A stretch of DNA of 64,000 bases from Phycisphaerales bacterium (GCA_007693785.1 RECY01000026.1:124001-188000); one strand, 5' to 3'. Counted from the first letter of the stretch, positions 45,978 to 55,482 are shown. A program made the numbers and translations. The notes: generated by a model not told the origin, from the sequence alone.

Positions 45978-46204
45978 GGATCGGCCTCCCCGGCTCAAAC
46001 TCGGACACGCGGGCGACAACGCGGACGCCCACCAACGGGGCGGAGTGTACGTCATCCCCCACAACCCCCGCGAACCCCCCGCATGAACACCCGCACGAAA
46101 CCTCGCAAGAACCCCTCGCCACCCACCGCCCCAAGCGGGAAGCCCGGGGTGCAAACCGCCCGCTCGGGCGAACCCCGGCGCGCACGGGGCGGTAGAGTCG
46201 GGAC

Positions 46205-48394
46205 ATGGGCTGTTCGATCGCATCGTTCCGCACGGCGCGTCCGCGTCGGTGCGGGTGGGGACTCGCGCTCGGGGTCCCGCACGGGTTCCTGCTCAGGGTC
46301 GCGCCGGGGTGGGCTTGGCTCGGCGTGCTCGCGGTCGCGGCCTGCGGGGTGCTGGCGCCCGCGCACGCGCAAACGTCCACCGGGCAGCCCCCGAGCGACG
46401 CTGAGCGCACCAACCCGGGGCACGCCCCGGGCGAGCCCGGGCGTGTGGCGCTGGAAGACCTGCCCCCGATCGTGCAGGTGGCGGCCCGCTCGGAGAATCT
46501 GCGTTCGCGCGTCCGCGTGGTGCCAACGGTGGTGCTGGTGCCGGACGCGTCGACCTACGTCTTCGCGGTCGGGAGCTGGCGCTTCCCGCACGCGTTCCCG
46601 GTCCTGATCGACGACGGCTCGCCCGGCGCTCGCGCCGACATCGCCCGGTTTGTGCGCGCGTTTCAGCCCGAGCGCCTGGTGCGGTGGACCGGCGAGACCC
46701 CGCCCCTCCCGGACGAGCCCGAGGCGCTCGCGTCGTTCATCGACAGCGCCGTCGCGACCGTCTGGGGGCTCGAAGGCGACGAAGCGACCAGCAAGCACCT
46801 GCTCGCTCGCTGGCGCGAGCTGAACTTCGCGCCCGCGGGCGTCGTGGTCGCGAACGCGGAGGACGAGGCGTGGGCCGCCGCTCTCCCGCTCGCGGCGCTG
46901 CGAGGGCAGGCGATCTTTTGGCACCCGATGCGTCGGGATTTCGGCGGCGCGTTCGACGATCGGAGCGCGTGGCAGGTGGACGACCTGCTCCGGCGCTTCC
47001 TCGACGCGCGCACGCTCGCGTGGGAGGGCATCGGCACGGGCGTGGACACGATCACCCTGTGCGCGAACACCCCGCCGAGGGTCCGCCTCGCGGACCGCAG
47101 CTTCGTCGCGATGACCGACCTGCTCGGGCGCACGCCGCCGGAAGGGCACGCCTTCGGCGAGGCGCGGGACGCCCGCGCGCCGAGCGAGCGGTGGGCGTAC
47201 GCGTCGCAGATCCACGGGTCGGCCTCGCAGGCGGCCTACCGCGCGATGTGCGGGCTGTTCCTCGTTCCCGAGCGCGCCTGGGTCTACGACGGCTACCCGG
47301 ACGAAGCGCCCTGGAACGAGTTCAGCGGCGCCCGCGCCGCCGAGACGCTCCGCGGAGCCGGGCTGCGCACCGACCTGGACCGCCGCCCGGACACCGGCGC
47401 GCGCGCGTGGGGCGCCCGCGCCTCGGGCGGGCTGGAAGCGCAGCTCGTGCTCGTCAACAGCCACGGGATGCCCGACGCGTTCGACCTGGGCACCGGCACC
47501 GCCCGCGCGGGCGACGTGCCGACGCTGCGGACACCAGCCGCCGTGCATTTTGTGCACAGCTGGTCGATGGGTCGCCCCGGTGATCGCGAGACGATCGGGC
47601 CGCGCTGGCTCGAGAACGGCGCGTTCGCGTACGTGGGGAGCGTGCAGGAGCCGTACCTGACCGCGTTCGTGCCGACGCCGCTGGTGGCGCGCCGCCTCGC
47701 GGCGCGGGTGCCGTGGGCGATCGCGGTGCGCCTGGATCAGGGCCCGGTGTGGCGCGTCGCGACGATCGGCGACGCCCTGTGGTGCGTGGGCCCGCCCGCC
47801 GAGCGCGAGGCGATCGAGCTGCGGATGCCGGGGCTGGTGGACGTGGAGGACGAGCTGCGGGAGCAGCTGGGCTCGCGGGACCTCGCCGGCGCGTGCGCGA
47901 CGCTGGTCCTGCTCGGGCGCGAGGGCGACGCCGTGCGTTTGTACGAGCGGACCGTGCGTCAGGACGAGATCCCCTACGACGCGGGCGAGCTGGCGTCGAT
48001 CGTCATCGACGCGGTCTTCCGGACCGGGGACCCCTCGCTGTTCGTCGAGGCCTTCCGCGCCCTGCCCGCCGACGCGGCGCAGGCCCCCTCGCGGCGCGAC
48101 ATGCTCTGGGAGCGCGTCGGCGACACGCTGGCGAACGCGGACGAGGCGACGATCAATCTTATGGTCGCCAACGTGCGCGACACGCGACTCGTGCCCGACG
48201 CGCAGGCGGTGGTCGGGCGGCTCCGGTCCCTCTACGGCCCGCCGGCCTCGGTCGGCTTCCTGCGATCCCTGCTCGACCGCACCAACGACGGGCGCACCCG
48301 CGAACGCCTCGAAGCGATGCTCGAACGCGAAGAGCTTCACGCCTCCGCGACGCAACGCACACCCCAGCGCACGCCCTCCCCGCGCCGCCGGTAG
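46205..48394 (+). CDS. Exported C25/caspase-fold-like protein without the catalytic Cys
   Basis: A 729-residue protein with a signal peptide at about 30-56 (LGVLAVAACGVLAPAHAQ). In the middle, QLVLVNSHGMPD (His420) is followed 32 residues later by HFVHSWSMG and then ENGAFAYVGSVQEPYLTAF. This His / short gap / nucleophile / GAxAYVGS order is the pattern of C25 (gingipain) and other caspase-fold peptidases, where His and Cys are about 33 residues apart. Here Ser452 or Ser454 stands where Cys would be expected, so it may be inactive or use Ser. The C-terminal third is a helical repeat domain. Family placement is inference. Confidence 0.6.
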   Translation: MGCSIASFRTARPRRCGWGLALGVPHGFLLRVAPGWAWLGVLAVAACGVLAPAHAQTSTGQPPSDAERTNPGHAPGEPGRVALEDLPPIVQVAARSENLRSRVRVVPTVVLVPDASTYVFAVGSWRFPHAFPVLIDDGSPGARADIARFVRAFQPERLVRWTGETPPLPDEPEALASFIDSAVATVWGLEGDEATSKHLLARWRELNFAPAGVVVANAEDEAWAAALPLAALRGQAIFWHPMRRDFGGAFDDRSAWQVDDLLRRFLDARTLAWEGIGTGVDTITLCANTPPRVRLADRSFVAMTDLLGRTPPEGHAFGEARDARAPSERWAYASQIHGSASQAAYRAMCGLFLVPERAWVYDGYPDEAPWNEFSGARAAETLRGAGLRTDLDRRPDTGARAWGARASGGLEAQLVLVNSHGMPDAFDLGTGTARAGDVPTLRTPAAVHFVHSWSMGRPGDRETIGPRWLENGAFAYVGSVQEPYLTAFVPTPLVARRLAARVPWAIAVRLDQGPVWRVATIGDALWCVGPPAEREAIELRMPGLVDVEDELREQLGSRDLAGACATLVLLGREGDAVRLYERTVRQDEIPYDAGELASIVIDAVFRTGDPSLFVEAFRALPADAAQAPSRRDMLWERVGDTLANADEATINLMVANVRDTRLVPDAQAVVGRLRSLYGPPASVGFLRSLLDRTNDGRTRERLEAMLEREELHASATQRTPQRTPSPRRR

Positions 48395-48444
48395 CCGCGA
48401 AGACGACCGCGACCGGGCCCACGCCACGCCACGACCGCGCGTGC

Positions 48445-51093
48445 TCAGCGGGCGCGATCGCGGAAGGCGCCCGCCCGGAGAGAGCCGTCGGTGCGCCATT
48501 CGACGCTCGTCGCGCCGTCGCGCGCGGTCGCGAGCCATCGCCCGACACGCTCTCGCGCGTGGGCCCACCTGGGGTCGTCGAGGCGTCCCGGGCCGGTGCT
48601 CTGCACGACGATCTCGGGCTCGAGGTTCGCGATGAACGCGTGCGCCGCGCCGTGCGCGCTCCCGTGGTGCGGCAGCTCGACCACGCGTGCCGAGAGGTCC
48701 GGGTGGGCGCGCCGGAGGGCGTCCATCGCGTCCCGCTCGATGTCGCCGGTGAGCAGCAGGTGCTCGCGCCCGCTGAGCGCCCCGAGGCGGTCCGTGCGCA
48801 CGCTCGCGACGAGCGAGTGCTCGTTGTCGCGCTCGTGCCGGAACCCGGGCGGCGGGTGCAGGAAGTGCAGGCGCAGGTCCCCGACGGTGACGACGTCGCC
48901 CGCCGCCACGACGTGCACGCGAACGCCGAGCACCCGGAGGTGGGCGAGCAGGTCGCCCGTCGCCCCGCGTGGGTCGCGCTCGGCGGCGCGGAGGAACGCC
49001 TCGCCGACGAACAGGTCGCGCAGGCCGACGCGCGGCGCGAGGTCGGCGAGCGCGGCGAAGTGATCCAGGTCGGGGTGCGTGACGACCGCCGCCCGGACAC
49101 GGCGCACGCCCATGGCGCGGAGCGCGTCCGGCGCGGTGCGCCACCCCAGCCCGCCGGAGAGCGAGCCGCAGTCCCAGAGCACCGCGCCCCGCGGGGCGCG
49201 GATCAGGTGGCACGCGCCGTCGCCGACCGCGAGCGTGTCGAGGCGCATCGCGACCCCCGGCGACGGGCGGTGCGCGAACGCCGCCCCGTGCGCGAGCGCG
49301 AGCGCCCAGACCGCCACCAGCGCGAGCCCGAGCCGCGGCGTCAGGCGCACGCGCGGCGAGGCGAGGCAGATCGCGATCCCCACCACCCCCGCCAGCGCCA
49401 CGATCATGCCCGGGAGCTGCGGGACGGGCGACGGCGCGTGCAGGCTCGCGCCGGGCAGCGCGTCGAACGCGTGGGCCGTGCGCACCGCGGCGATCCCGAT
49501 CGCTTCCAGCAACGCCCCCGCGAGCGCGCCCACACTCGGCGCCACGATCCCGACCAGCAGCGCGCCATAGCCCACCCACAACGCGAGCACGATGATCGGC
49601 GTCGCGACCACCGTCGCCACCACCGCGACCGGGCTGAACTGCCCCGTGTGCGCGATCACCAGCGGCACCGCGAGCGCCCAGCAGAGCAGGCTCGTGCTGA
49701 CCAGCGCCCGGAACGGGCGCGCGAGCATGTCCGACGCGTCGGGGTGCGCCGGGCGTGCGGCCGCCAGCGGGCGCGCGGGGAACAGGCGCGCGTGCCACCG
49801 CGGGCCGATCCAGAGCAGCGCCCCGGTCAGCCCGAAGCTGAGCTGGAACCCGAGCGTGAACAGCTCCAGCGGACGCCAGAGCACGACCGCCAGGGCGACC
49901 CACGCGAGCACCGCGACGCGGTCGTGACGCCTCCCGAGCGCCTCGGCCAAGAGCAGCGCGATGACCATCACCCCCGCGCGGACCACCGGCGCGTGCGCCG
50001 GCACCAGCGTGAGGTACGCCCCGATGAGCAGCGCCGCCGTCAGCGGCTCCACCGGCCCGCGGTCGCCCGCGAGGCGCAGCAACGCCAGCAGCACGCCCGT
50101 CATGACCACCACGTGGAACCCGCTGATCGCCATCAGGTGGCTGAGCCCGACGCGTCGGAACGCGCCCTCGGCCTCCCGCAGCGCGGGCGAGCGCTGCCCG
50201 AGCGTGATCGCCGCCACCAGCGCACGCCCCTGCGTCCGCGCGTCCGCGTCCGGGCGCAGGGCGCGCTCGTCGCTGTGCAGCGCGCGCTCGAAGGCGAGCG
50301 CCCGGGCCGCACGGTCGCGGAGCCCCGAGCGGTACGCGCTCCACGCGCTGAGCGCGCGCACGCGGAGGCCCGCGCGCTCGCCGGGCGGGATCACCACGAC
50401 CAGCCCGGGCGGGGCGAGCAGCGTCCCTCCCTCTCCCGCCTGATTCGCCCAGAGGCGTCGGTCGCGCTCGCCGGGGTTCATCGGCGTCGGCACCGGCGCG
50501 AGCACCCCCGTCACGCGGACGCGAGCCCCGGCGCGGAGGTCTTCCGAAGCCTTCCCCGAGAGCAGCACGCGCACGCGAGCGCGCACCGGCCGGAGCGCGT
50601 GCTCGCCCGTCGCCCCGGCGCGGGCGCCGGTCAGGCTCAGGTCGAAGGCGGACCCGGCGCCCGGGCGGTGGGGGATCGTGATACGGTCGCGGGGCGGGGG
50701 GAGCGGGGCCGGGGGCGTCAGCGCGACGCCTTCGAGCGTCACGATCGCGCGGTCCGCCGCGGCCGCGATGAGCGGGGCCGCCTCCACCCGCGGCTCCAGC
50801 ACCCGGGCCGAGTACCACCCCCCGCCGAGCAGCACGATCCAAACCAGCACCGCCGCACGAAAGCCCCGCCCCCGAAGACAGATCGCGCCCACCCCCGCCG
50901 CGCTCGCGAGCGCGAACCAGGCGACGCTGGGCGCGGCGCTGAGGCGCATCGCCGCCCGTCCCGCGTCGTCCGCGGGAAACGCGTGCGAGAGCGTGTCGGC
51001 GAGCACGCACCCGCACGCGAGCGCGACGAGCGGCGCGAGCGCCCGCCAGCGGGCACGCGAACGCCGATCCGGGGTGTCGATCAGGTGACGCAC
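48445..51093 (-). CDS. comEC: ComEC/Rec2-type DNA uptake channel
   Basis: An inner-membrane DNA translocation protein, 882 residues. An N-terminal membrane and OB-like region is followed by the Competence domain (from about 305: FRRVGLSHLMAISGFHVVVM, the ComEC hallmark HLxAISGxHV) with many helices to about 640. The C-terminal metallo-beta-lactamase domain has VTHPDLDHFAAL and ELPHHGSAHG (about 690-860). GTG 51093 is the first in-frame start, without a clear ribosome-binding site. No comEA/EB is adjacent, as is common outside Firmicutes. Confidence 0.93.
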   Translation of the reverse strand: MRHLIDTPDRRSRARWRALAPLVALACGCVLADTLSHAFPADDAGRAAMRLSAAPSVAWFALASAAGVGAICLRGRGFRAAVLVWIVLLGGGWYSARVLEPRVEAAPLIAAAADRAIVTLEGVALTPPAPLPPPRDRITIPHRPGAGSAFDLSLTGARAGATGEHALRPVRARVRVLLSGKASEDLRAGARVRVTGVLAPVPTPMNPGERDRRLWANQAGEGGTLLAPPGLVVVIPPGERAGLRVRALSAWSAYRSGLRDRAARALAFERALHSDERALRPDADARTQGRALVAAITLGQRSPALREAEGAFRRVGLSHLMAISGFHVVVMTGVLLALLRLAGDRGPVEPLTAALLIGAYLTLVPAHAPVVRAGVMVIALLLAEALGRRHDRVAVLAWVALAVVLWRPLELFTLGFQLSFGLTGALLWIGPRWHARLFPARPLAAARPAHPDASDMLARPFRALVSTSLLCWALAVPLVIAHTGQFSPVAVVATVVATPIIVLALWVGYGALLVGIVAPSVGALAGALLEAIGIAAVRTAHAFDALPGASLHAPSPVPQLPGMIVALAGVVGIAICLASPRVRLTPRLGLALVAVWALALAHGAAFAHRPSPGVAMRLDTLAVGDGACHLIRAPRGAVLWDCGSLSGGLGWRTAPDALRAMGVRRVRAAVVTHPDLDHFAALADLAPRVGLRDLFVGEAFLRAAERDPRGATGDLLAHLRVLGVRVHVVAAGDVVTVGDLRLHFLHPPPGFRHERDNEHSLVASVRTDRLGALSGREHLLLTGDIERDAMDALRRAHPDLSARVVELPHHGSAHGAAHAFIANLEPEIVVQSTGPGRLDDPRWAHARERVGRWLATARDGATSVEWRTDGSLRAGAFRDRAR

Positions 51094-51143
51094 CGGAGCA
51101 GCTTGGTGTGTTCGGGGTCAGTTTGCAAGGGGTGCACGCGCAG

Positions 51144-51180
51144 AAAAACGGCCGCGGGCCCGGATGGGGCGCCGCGGCCG
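51144..51180 (-). terminator. Intrinsic terminator of the PDZ gene
   Basis: CGGCCGCGG (51149-51157) and CCGCGGCCG (51172-51180) pair perfectly around a 14-base loop. On the minus strand a run of five T (complement of 51144-51148) follows. Confidence 0.85.
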
Positions 51181-51259
51181 CGTCGCGGAGCGGAGGAAAT
51201 CGCTGAATGTCCGGCGGCTGGAGTCGGAAGCTCCGGGCGGTTGCGACCGGTCCGGGTGT

Positions 51260-52483
51260 TTAGCGGTCGAGACGCTCGAGGATGCGTTCCATGCGATCGA
51301 GCGTGGATTCGAGGCGACGCTCGAGGTGTTCAACGCGCTCCAGGCGCGCTTCCATGGCGCGGAGGCGTGCTTCCAGTTCGTCGGTGCGCTGCGCCTCGGG
51401 GGGCGCGGGCGGACGGGCGGGGCGGAAGATCAGCGCGTTCTCGAGGCGATCGGCGGGGAGCTCCAAAAACTGTTGCACGTCGCGGAAGAGGTCCTCCGGA
51501 TCGATGACGCGGGCCTGGAGGAGGCGATCGAGCTGGGCCGCCCGGTCACGCGCTCCTTCCGCGGCCTGCTGCGCGAGCTCTTCCAGTCGCCCGGCTGCCA
51601 TGCGACGCGTGCTTTCTGCGATCTGCTCCTCGATTTGACGACGGATTCGCTCCTGCATCTCCGGCGTCGCCGGCGGAGCGATACCACCCGGCTTGAGCGC
51701 CCGGAGCCGTGCCGTCGCCTCGATCGGTCGCCCTTGGCGGAGGATCCGAAGCTTGATCTCGTCGCCCGGTTGCCGTTCGCGCAGCATCGTCCGCAGCCCG
51801 CTGACGCCGCCGGGGGACTTGCCGTCGACCATCAGGATGACGTCGCCCGCCACGAGCCCCGCGTCCTCGGCGGCCGTCCCGCGCTCCACCGACGCAACGT
51901 ACACCGCCGAAGCCGCACCCTCGGGCAGGTTCTCCAGCATCTCCGGCGTCGGCTCGCTCGTGCGGATGCCCAGCACCACCGTCGAGGGCGCGACGTCCGC
52001 GCCACCGCGCCCGCCCGCGCCGGGCGGGTTGATGACCCACCCCGTGCGCACGCGGGCCTGTTCCGCCTCGCCCCGCTCCACCGCCAGGCCGAACCGCGTC
52101 AGCTCGCGCCCCTCCGCGTCGCGCAGGATCACGTCGTTGCCCCGACGCTCCACCCGCTCGGCGGGGAGGCGCGCATCGTTCACGAACGCCTTCAGTTCCC
52201 CGTCGATCAGCTCGACGCGGTAGATCACCCCGTCGGCGTTGCGCTGGGTCATCACCAGCACGTTCCGCTCGGTCCGCCCCGAACCCGGCGCCGGCACCGC
52301 AGGGGGCGCCGGGGGCGCGCCAACCGCGTCAGACCGCTCGACGAGCGCCCGGTGCTCACCGGCCCGCGCCGCGCCCTCGTCCGCGAGCGCCGGCGTCGCC
52401 AGCCCCGCCGACAGCCCAGCCGCGAGCACGAGCCCCGCCAATCCCCACGCCCGGGTGTGTGTCGTTGTCCGCATGCCTGCCAT
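51260..52483 (-). CDS. Exported PDZ-domain protein with C-terminal coiled coil
   Basis: A 407-residue protein with signal peptide (about 1-36, GLAGLVLAAGLSAGLATPALA). Next comes a beta-rich region (NVLVMTQRNADGVIYRVELI and following), and then a PDZ domain (about 165-245) with ENLPEGAASAVYVASVERGTA, AGDVILMVDGKSPGGVSGL and LRTMLRERQPGDEIKLRILR. The end is a long coiled coil (TPEMQERIRRQIEEQIAEST, later ELEARLRAMEARLERVEHLE). There is no protease domain, so it is a PDZ adaptor rather than DegP/HtrA. GGAGG stands nine bases before ATG 52483. Confidence 0.82.
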   Translation of the reverse strand: MAGMRTTTHTRAWGLAGLVLAAGLSAGLATPALADEGAARAGEHRALVERSDAVGAPPAPPAVPAPGSGRTERNVLVMTQRNADGVIYRVELIDGELKAFVNDARLPAERVERRGNDVILRDAEGRELTRFGLAVERGEAEQARVRTGWVINPPGAGGRGGADVAPSTVVLGIRTSEPTPEMLENLPEGAASAVYVASVERGTAAEDAGLVAGDVILMVDGKSPGGVSGLRTMLRERQPGDEIKLRILRQGRPIEATARLRALKPGGIAPPATPEMQERIRRQIEEQIAESTRRMAAGRLEELAQQAAEGARDRAAQLDRLLQARVIDPEDLFRDVQQFLELPADRLENALIFRPARPPAPPEAQRTDELEARLRAMEARLERVEHLERRLESTLDRMERILERLDR

Positions 52484-52604
52484 GATCCGTGTCCTCCGTC
52501 TGTTGAGTCTGTCCACCCGATGGGCCGAGCCGCGACACCTCGGCGTGCCTGTTCATCCGTCGCCCCACCGGATGCGCCAACCGATCGAACCCGTCACGCG
52601 CCCT

Positions 52605-52751
52605 GTGCCACTGATCTTGTCCGCAAGGTCGGTGCTCCCCGGCCCCACTTCCCATCCTCCCCCGCTCCCCACGCCCCAAACTCAGCAACAAATCAGCAAA
52701 GAAGAGCAGGAAGATCAGGAGCACGGACCTCTCAGAAGAGGTCAGTGGCAC
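52605..52751. repeat. Dispersed paired-hairpin element, copy B (147 bp)
   Basis: The left hairpin is at 52605-52638: CACTGATCTTG pairs with CAAGGTCGGTG, two of the eleven pairs being G-U on the plus strand. The right hairpin is at 52718-52751, with stem GACCTCT/AGAGGTC. Ends, orientation and length match copy A at 2836, and even the flanks agree (CCCT before, ACCCG after), while the interior does not. No ORF inside. The spacer otherwise separates the PDZ gene and the anti-sigma-factor-like gene. Confidence 0.8.
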
Positions 52752-52764
52752 ACCCGATCCCCAC

Positions 52765-53397
52765 TCACATCGCGCCGTCGTCCATCGCGCGCCCCAGCCC
52801 CTCGACCGACCGCAGCTCCGGCACCACCGCTCGCTCCAGGATCTGGCGGTAATACAGCACCTCGAACCCCGCCCCGTCCGGGTTCGGACGAGCCTCCAGA
52901 AGCACCTTCGTCGGCATCTCGGCGATCACGCGTCCCTCGGCACGCCCCGCGTCCAAATAAAGATCCAGCGCCTGGTCCGGGGTCTGCGGGCGTCGGATCA
53001 GGGCCGCCTCCTGGCTCGGCGTCAGCCCCTGAACGACCGGGGCGTTCGACGGGCCCAAAGGCCCCCCCGCGCCGAGCGTCCAGGCGAGCAGCACCCCGCC
53101 CGCCGCCAGCCAGCCGCCCCACCCGACCGCCGCACGCAAACGCACGCTGAGCCGCTCGCTGTACACCTCCCCGACCGGCGCCTCCACGCGATCCGCGACC
53201 GCGAGCACGCCCCCGAACGCGGTCGAAAGCTCGGCCTGGTCCTGCTGCGCCTCGGCAAGATCCCCCCAGACCGAGGCGTCACGCGCCGCCAGCGCCTTGA
53301 ACGCCGTCCAGTCCTCAGGCGTCGCCTCGCCGTCGATGATCCGCGTGATCAGGACGTCCCGGTCCACACCCGGGTCGTTATGGCGGCTCACGCTCAT
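52765..53397 (-). CDS. Putative anti-sigma factor
   Basis: A 210-residue protein with an acidic N-terminus (HNDPGVDRDVLITRIIDGEA, like zinc-less anti-sigma N-domains), a single transmembrane helix near 92-110 (GWGGWLAAGGVLLAWTLGAG), and a periplasmic tail of about 100 residues with APVVQGLTPSQEAALIRRPQ. The ATG (53397) overlaps the stop of the sigma factor gene as ATGA, the standard layout for an ECF sigma and its membrane-bound anti-sigma. The zinc-binding HxxxCxxC motif is not seen. The 14-base gap to the repeat element places that element directly downstream. Confidence 0.75.
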   Translation of the reverse strand: MSVSRHNDPGVDRDVLITRIIDGEATPEDWTAFKALAARDASVWGDLAEAQQDQAELSTAFGGVLAVADRVEAPVGEVYSERLSVRLRAAVGWGGWLAAGGVLLAWTLGAGGPLGPSNAPVVQGLTPSQEAALIRRPQTPDQALDLYLDAGRAEGRVIAEMPTKVLLEARPNPDGAGFEVLYYRQILERAVVPELRSVEGLGRAMDDGAM

Positions 53398-54131
53398 CGC
53401 GTCGCTCCTTCTGCGCCCCGACGGGGCGTCTCGGCGTGCTCGGTCTCGGTCGCTGTTTCGGGCTCGGTCCGTGCATCGGTCATGGCGTCCGTCGCCCGGG
53501 GGCGGGCCGCGAGCTCGCGGAGCATCCGACGCCCGCGCGCGATCCGCGTCTCGATCGTCGATTCCGGCAGGCCCGTCACCGCCCCGATCTGCTTGTAGCT
53601 CATCCCCCGGACGCACCGGAGCAGCAGCGGCTCGCGGTAGCCCTCGGGCAACTCCATTGCCAGACGCAGCAAACGGTCGCCCTCGCCCTCCAGCAGCGAC
53701 GACACCCGCTCGCCCGCGTTCTCCTCATCCCCCGCGGGCGTCAGGCGGAGCTGCGCCCGGTGCCGATGGGCCTCGGGGTCGAGGCGCTTGCGCCGCGTCC
53801 GCTCCCGCCCCGCGGCCCGGGCGGTGTTGGCCGCGATCTGACGCAGCCAGCCCCGGAACGCCCCCGGATCCCGCACCGTGTGGACGTGGCGCACGAACGC
53901 GACGGCCACGTCCTGCAACAGGTCCTCCAGGTCCGCCTCGCGGGGCATGTGCGCCAGACAGATCGCCGCCACCCAACGCCGGCACGCCACCCAGAGCGCC
54001 TGGGTCGCTTCGGCCTCGCCGCCGATCGCGCGCCGGATCAGGCGTTCGTCCTCGGCGCGCGACCACGCACCGCCCTCGTCTTCGGGTGGGCCCGCGTGCT
54101 CGGGGTTGGCGTCCGCCGTCCAGGTGTCCAT
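53394..54131 (-). CDS. ECF-type RNA polymerase sigma factor
   Basis: A 245-residue protein. Region 2 lies at about 28-110 (ADLEDLLQDVAVAFVRHVHT and GWLRQIAANTARAAGRERTR). Region 4 at about 160-215 has LPEGYREPLLLRCVRGMSYK, then QIGAVTGLPESTIETRIARG, the HTH contacting the -35 element. The C-terminal tail (about 220-245) is Thr/Glu rich. It is coupled to the anti-sigma factor-like gene by a four-base overlap and divergent from tatC (187 bases). The inducing signal is unknown. Confidence 0.88.
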   Translation of the reverse strand: MDTWTADANPEHAGPPEDEGGAWSRAEDERLIRRAIGGEAEATQALWVACRRWVAAICLAHMPREADLEDLLQDVAVAFVRHVHTVRDPGAFRGWLRQIAANTARAAGRERTRRKRLDPEAHRHRAQLRLTPAGDEENAGERVSSLLEGEGDRLLRLAMELPEGYREPLLLRCVRGMSYKQIGAVTGLPESTIETRIARGRRMLRELAARPRATDAMTDARTEPETATETEHAETPRRGAEGATR

Positions 54132-54318
54132 CCCGGCTCCGCTCCGGTGATCATCGCGCCGCGAGACGCTGGATGCGCCGGGCGGGATCGCCCGTCAGGA
54201 AATCCCGGCGCGGCTCAGGGCTCTCCCTATCGTTCGCCCGGCGCGGGGGCCCGTTGCACCCGCCCCTCCTGACCAACCCACCCGCACCGCCTGCGCCCGG
54301 ATCAAGCCCGCCCTCCCG

Positions 54319-55482
54319 ATGCCGCTGGACCAGCCCGAGCCCGAAGTGACCTCGATGATGCCTCTGGGGGACCACCTGGAGGAGCTGCGCCGGCGCATCA
54401 TCCTCGCCGCCCTCGGGCTCGTGCCGATCGTGATCCTGGCGCTGGTCTTCGGCAGCCACCTCCTGGGCGTGCTCATCCGCCCGGTCACCCGCGCCCTCCG
54501 CGACGCCGGGCTCAACCCCGAGCTCCAGGCGACCAGCCCGATCGAGACCTTCGCGAGCTACGTCCACATCGCGCTGGTCGCGGCCGTCCTTGTGGGGAGC
54601 CCCTGGGTGCTCTACCAGGCCTGGCGCTTCGTCGCCCCCGGGCTCTACGCGTCCGAGCGACGCTTCGTCTACATCCTCGTCCCGCTCAGTACCGTGCTGA
54701 CCGTCATCGGCGTCAGCTTTCTCTATGGCGTCATCCTCCCGGTCGTCCTCAGCTTCTTCATCGGCTTCGGTGCGGGTGTCGGCGACCGCGACCCCGGGCG
54801 GGCGGCGTGGCCCGAGAGCGTCCTCGTCGAGGGCGTGCCCGCCCCGGCGACCATCCCCATCCTCGCGGGCGACCCGCCCAACCCCGAGCCCGGGCAGGAA
54901 TGGATCAACACCCGCCTGATGCAACGGCGCGTCTGCATCGCGATGCAGGGCGACGGGCCGCTGATCGTGGGCAGCCCGCTGACCAAGGCCGCGGGCATCG
55001 CGCAGCAGTACCGCGTGCGGGAATACGTCGGGCTGTTTTTGAACCTCGCGCTGGCGTTCGCGATCGGGTTTCAGACGCCGGTGGTGGTGCTGCTCCTGGG
55101 CTGGACGGGGCTGGTGACCAAGGCGATGCTGGTGCGGTACCGCCGGTACATCGCGCTGGGCGTGGTGGTGCTGAGCGCGCTGCTGACGCCGGCGGACCCG
55201 ATCAGCATGTTGCTGCTGGCGGTGCCGCTGTACCTGTTGTTCGAGTTCGGGATGGTGCTGATGGTGCTGCTCCCGGCCGAGCGGATCGCGCGGGGGGTGG
55301 TGCGCCCGTCGGTCGCACCGGACGAGCGGGCCGCGGGGCGTGAGAGCCCGTTCGCCGGCTTCGGGCTGGGCGAGGAGGAGGACGGGCCCGCGGCTCCGGG
55401 CACGAGCTTCGAGGGGCGCGACACGCCGCCGGATGAGTTCGGGGACGACGACGACGCCCGCGACCCGGGGCCGCGCCCGTGA
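54319..55482 (+). CDS. tatC: Twin-arginine translocase TatC with a long periplasmic insertion
   Basis: The Tat receptor subunit, six transmembrane helices. GDHLEELRRRIILA (17-30) is the conserved N-terminal signal-peptide-binding motif. At 387 residues it is far longer than E. coli TatC (258). An extra segment of about 55-60 residues falls in the loop after the third helix (the 152-232 region, GAGVGDRDPGRAAWPESVLV and following), and an acidic tail of about 65 residues follows the last helix. The Glu of the FExP motif is Gln252 here (FQTP). ATG 54319 is the first good start. TGA overlaps the tadA GTG. Confidence 0.9.
   Translation: MPLDQPEPEVTSMMPLGDHLEELRRRIILAALGLVPIVILALVFGSHLLGVLIRPVTRALRDAGLNPELQATSPIETFASYVHIALVAAVLVGSPWVLYQAWRFVAPGLYASERRFVYILVPLSTVLTVIGVSFLYGVILPVVLSFFIGFGAGVGDRDPGRAAWPESVLVEGVPAPATIPILAGDPPNPEPGQEWINTRLMQRRVCIAMQGDGPLIVGSPLTKAAGIAQQYRVREYVGLFLNLALAFAIGFQTPVVVLLLGWTGLVTKAMLVRYRRYIALGVVVLSALLTPADPISMLLLAVPLYLLFEFGMVLMVLLPAERIARGVVRPSVAPDERAAGRESPFAGFGLGEEEDGPAAPGTSFEGRDTPPDEFGDDDDARDPGPRP

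Noticed and set aside
46052-51016. A 1654-codon open frame on the minus strand
   Set aside because: It overlaps comEC in another frame and the exported C25-like gene in antisense. Composition is Arg/Ala-rich with no motifs; long open frames are expected at this GC content.
47713-51507. A 1264-codon open frame on the plus strand
   Set aside because: Antisense to comEC and partly in another frame of the C25-like gene, with low-complexity Arg/Pro/Asp composition.
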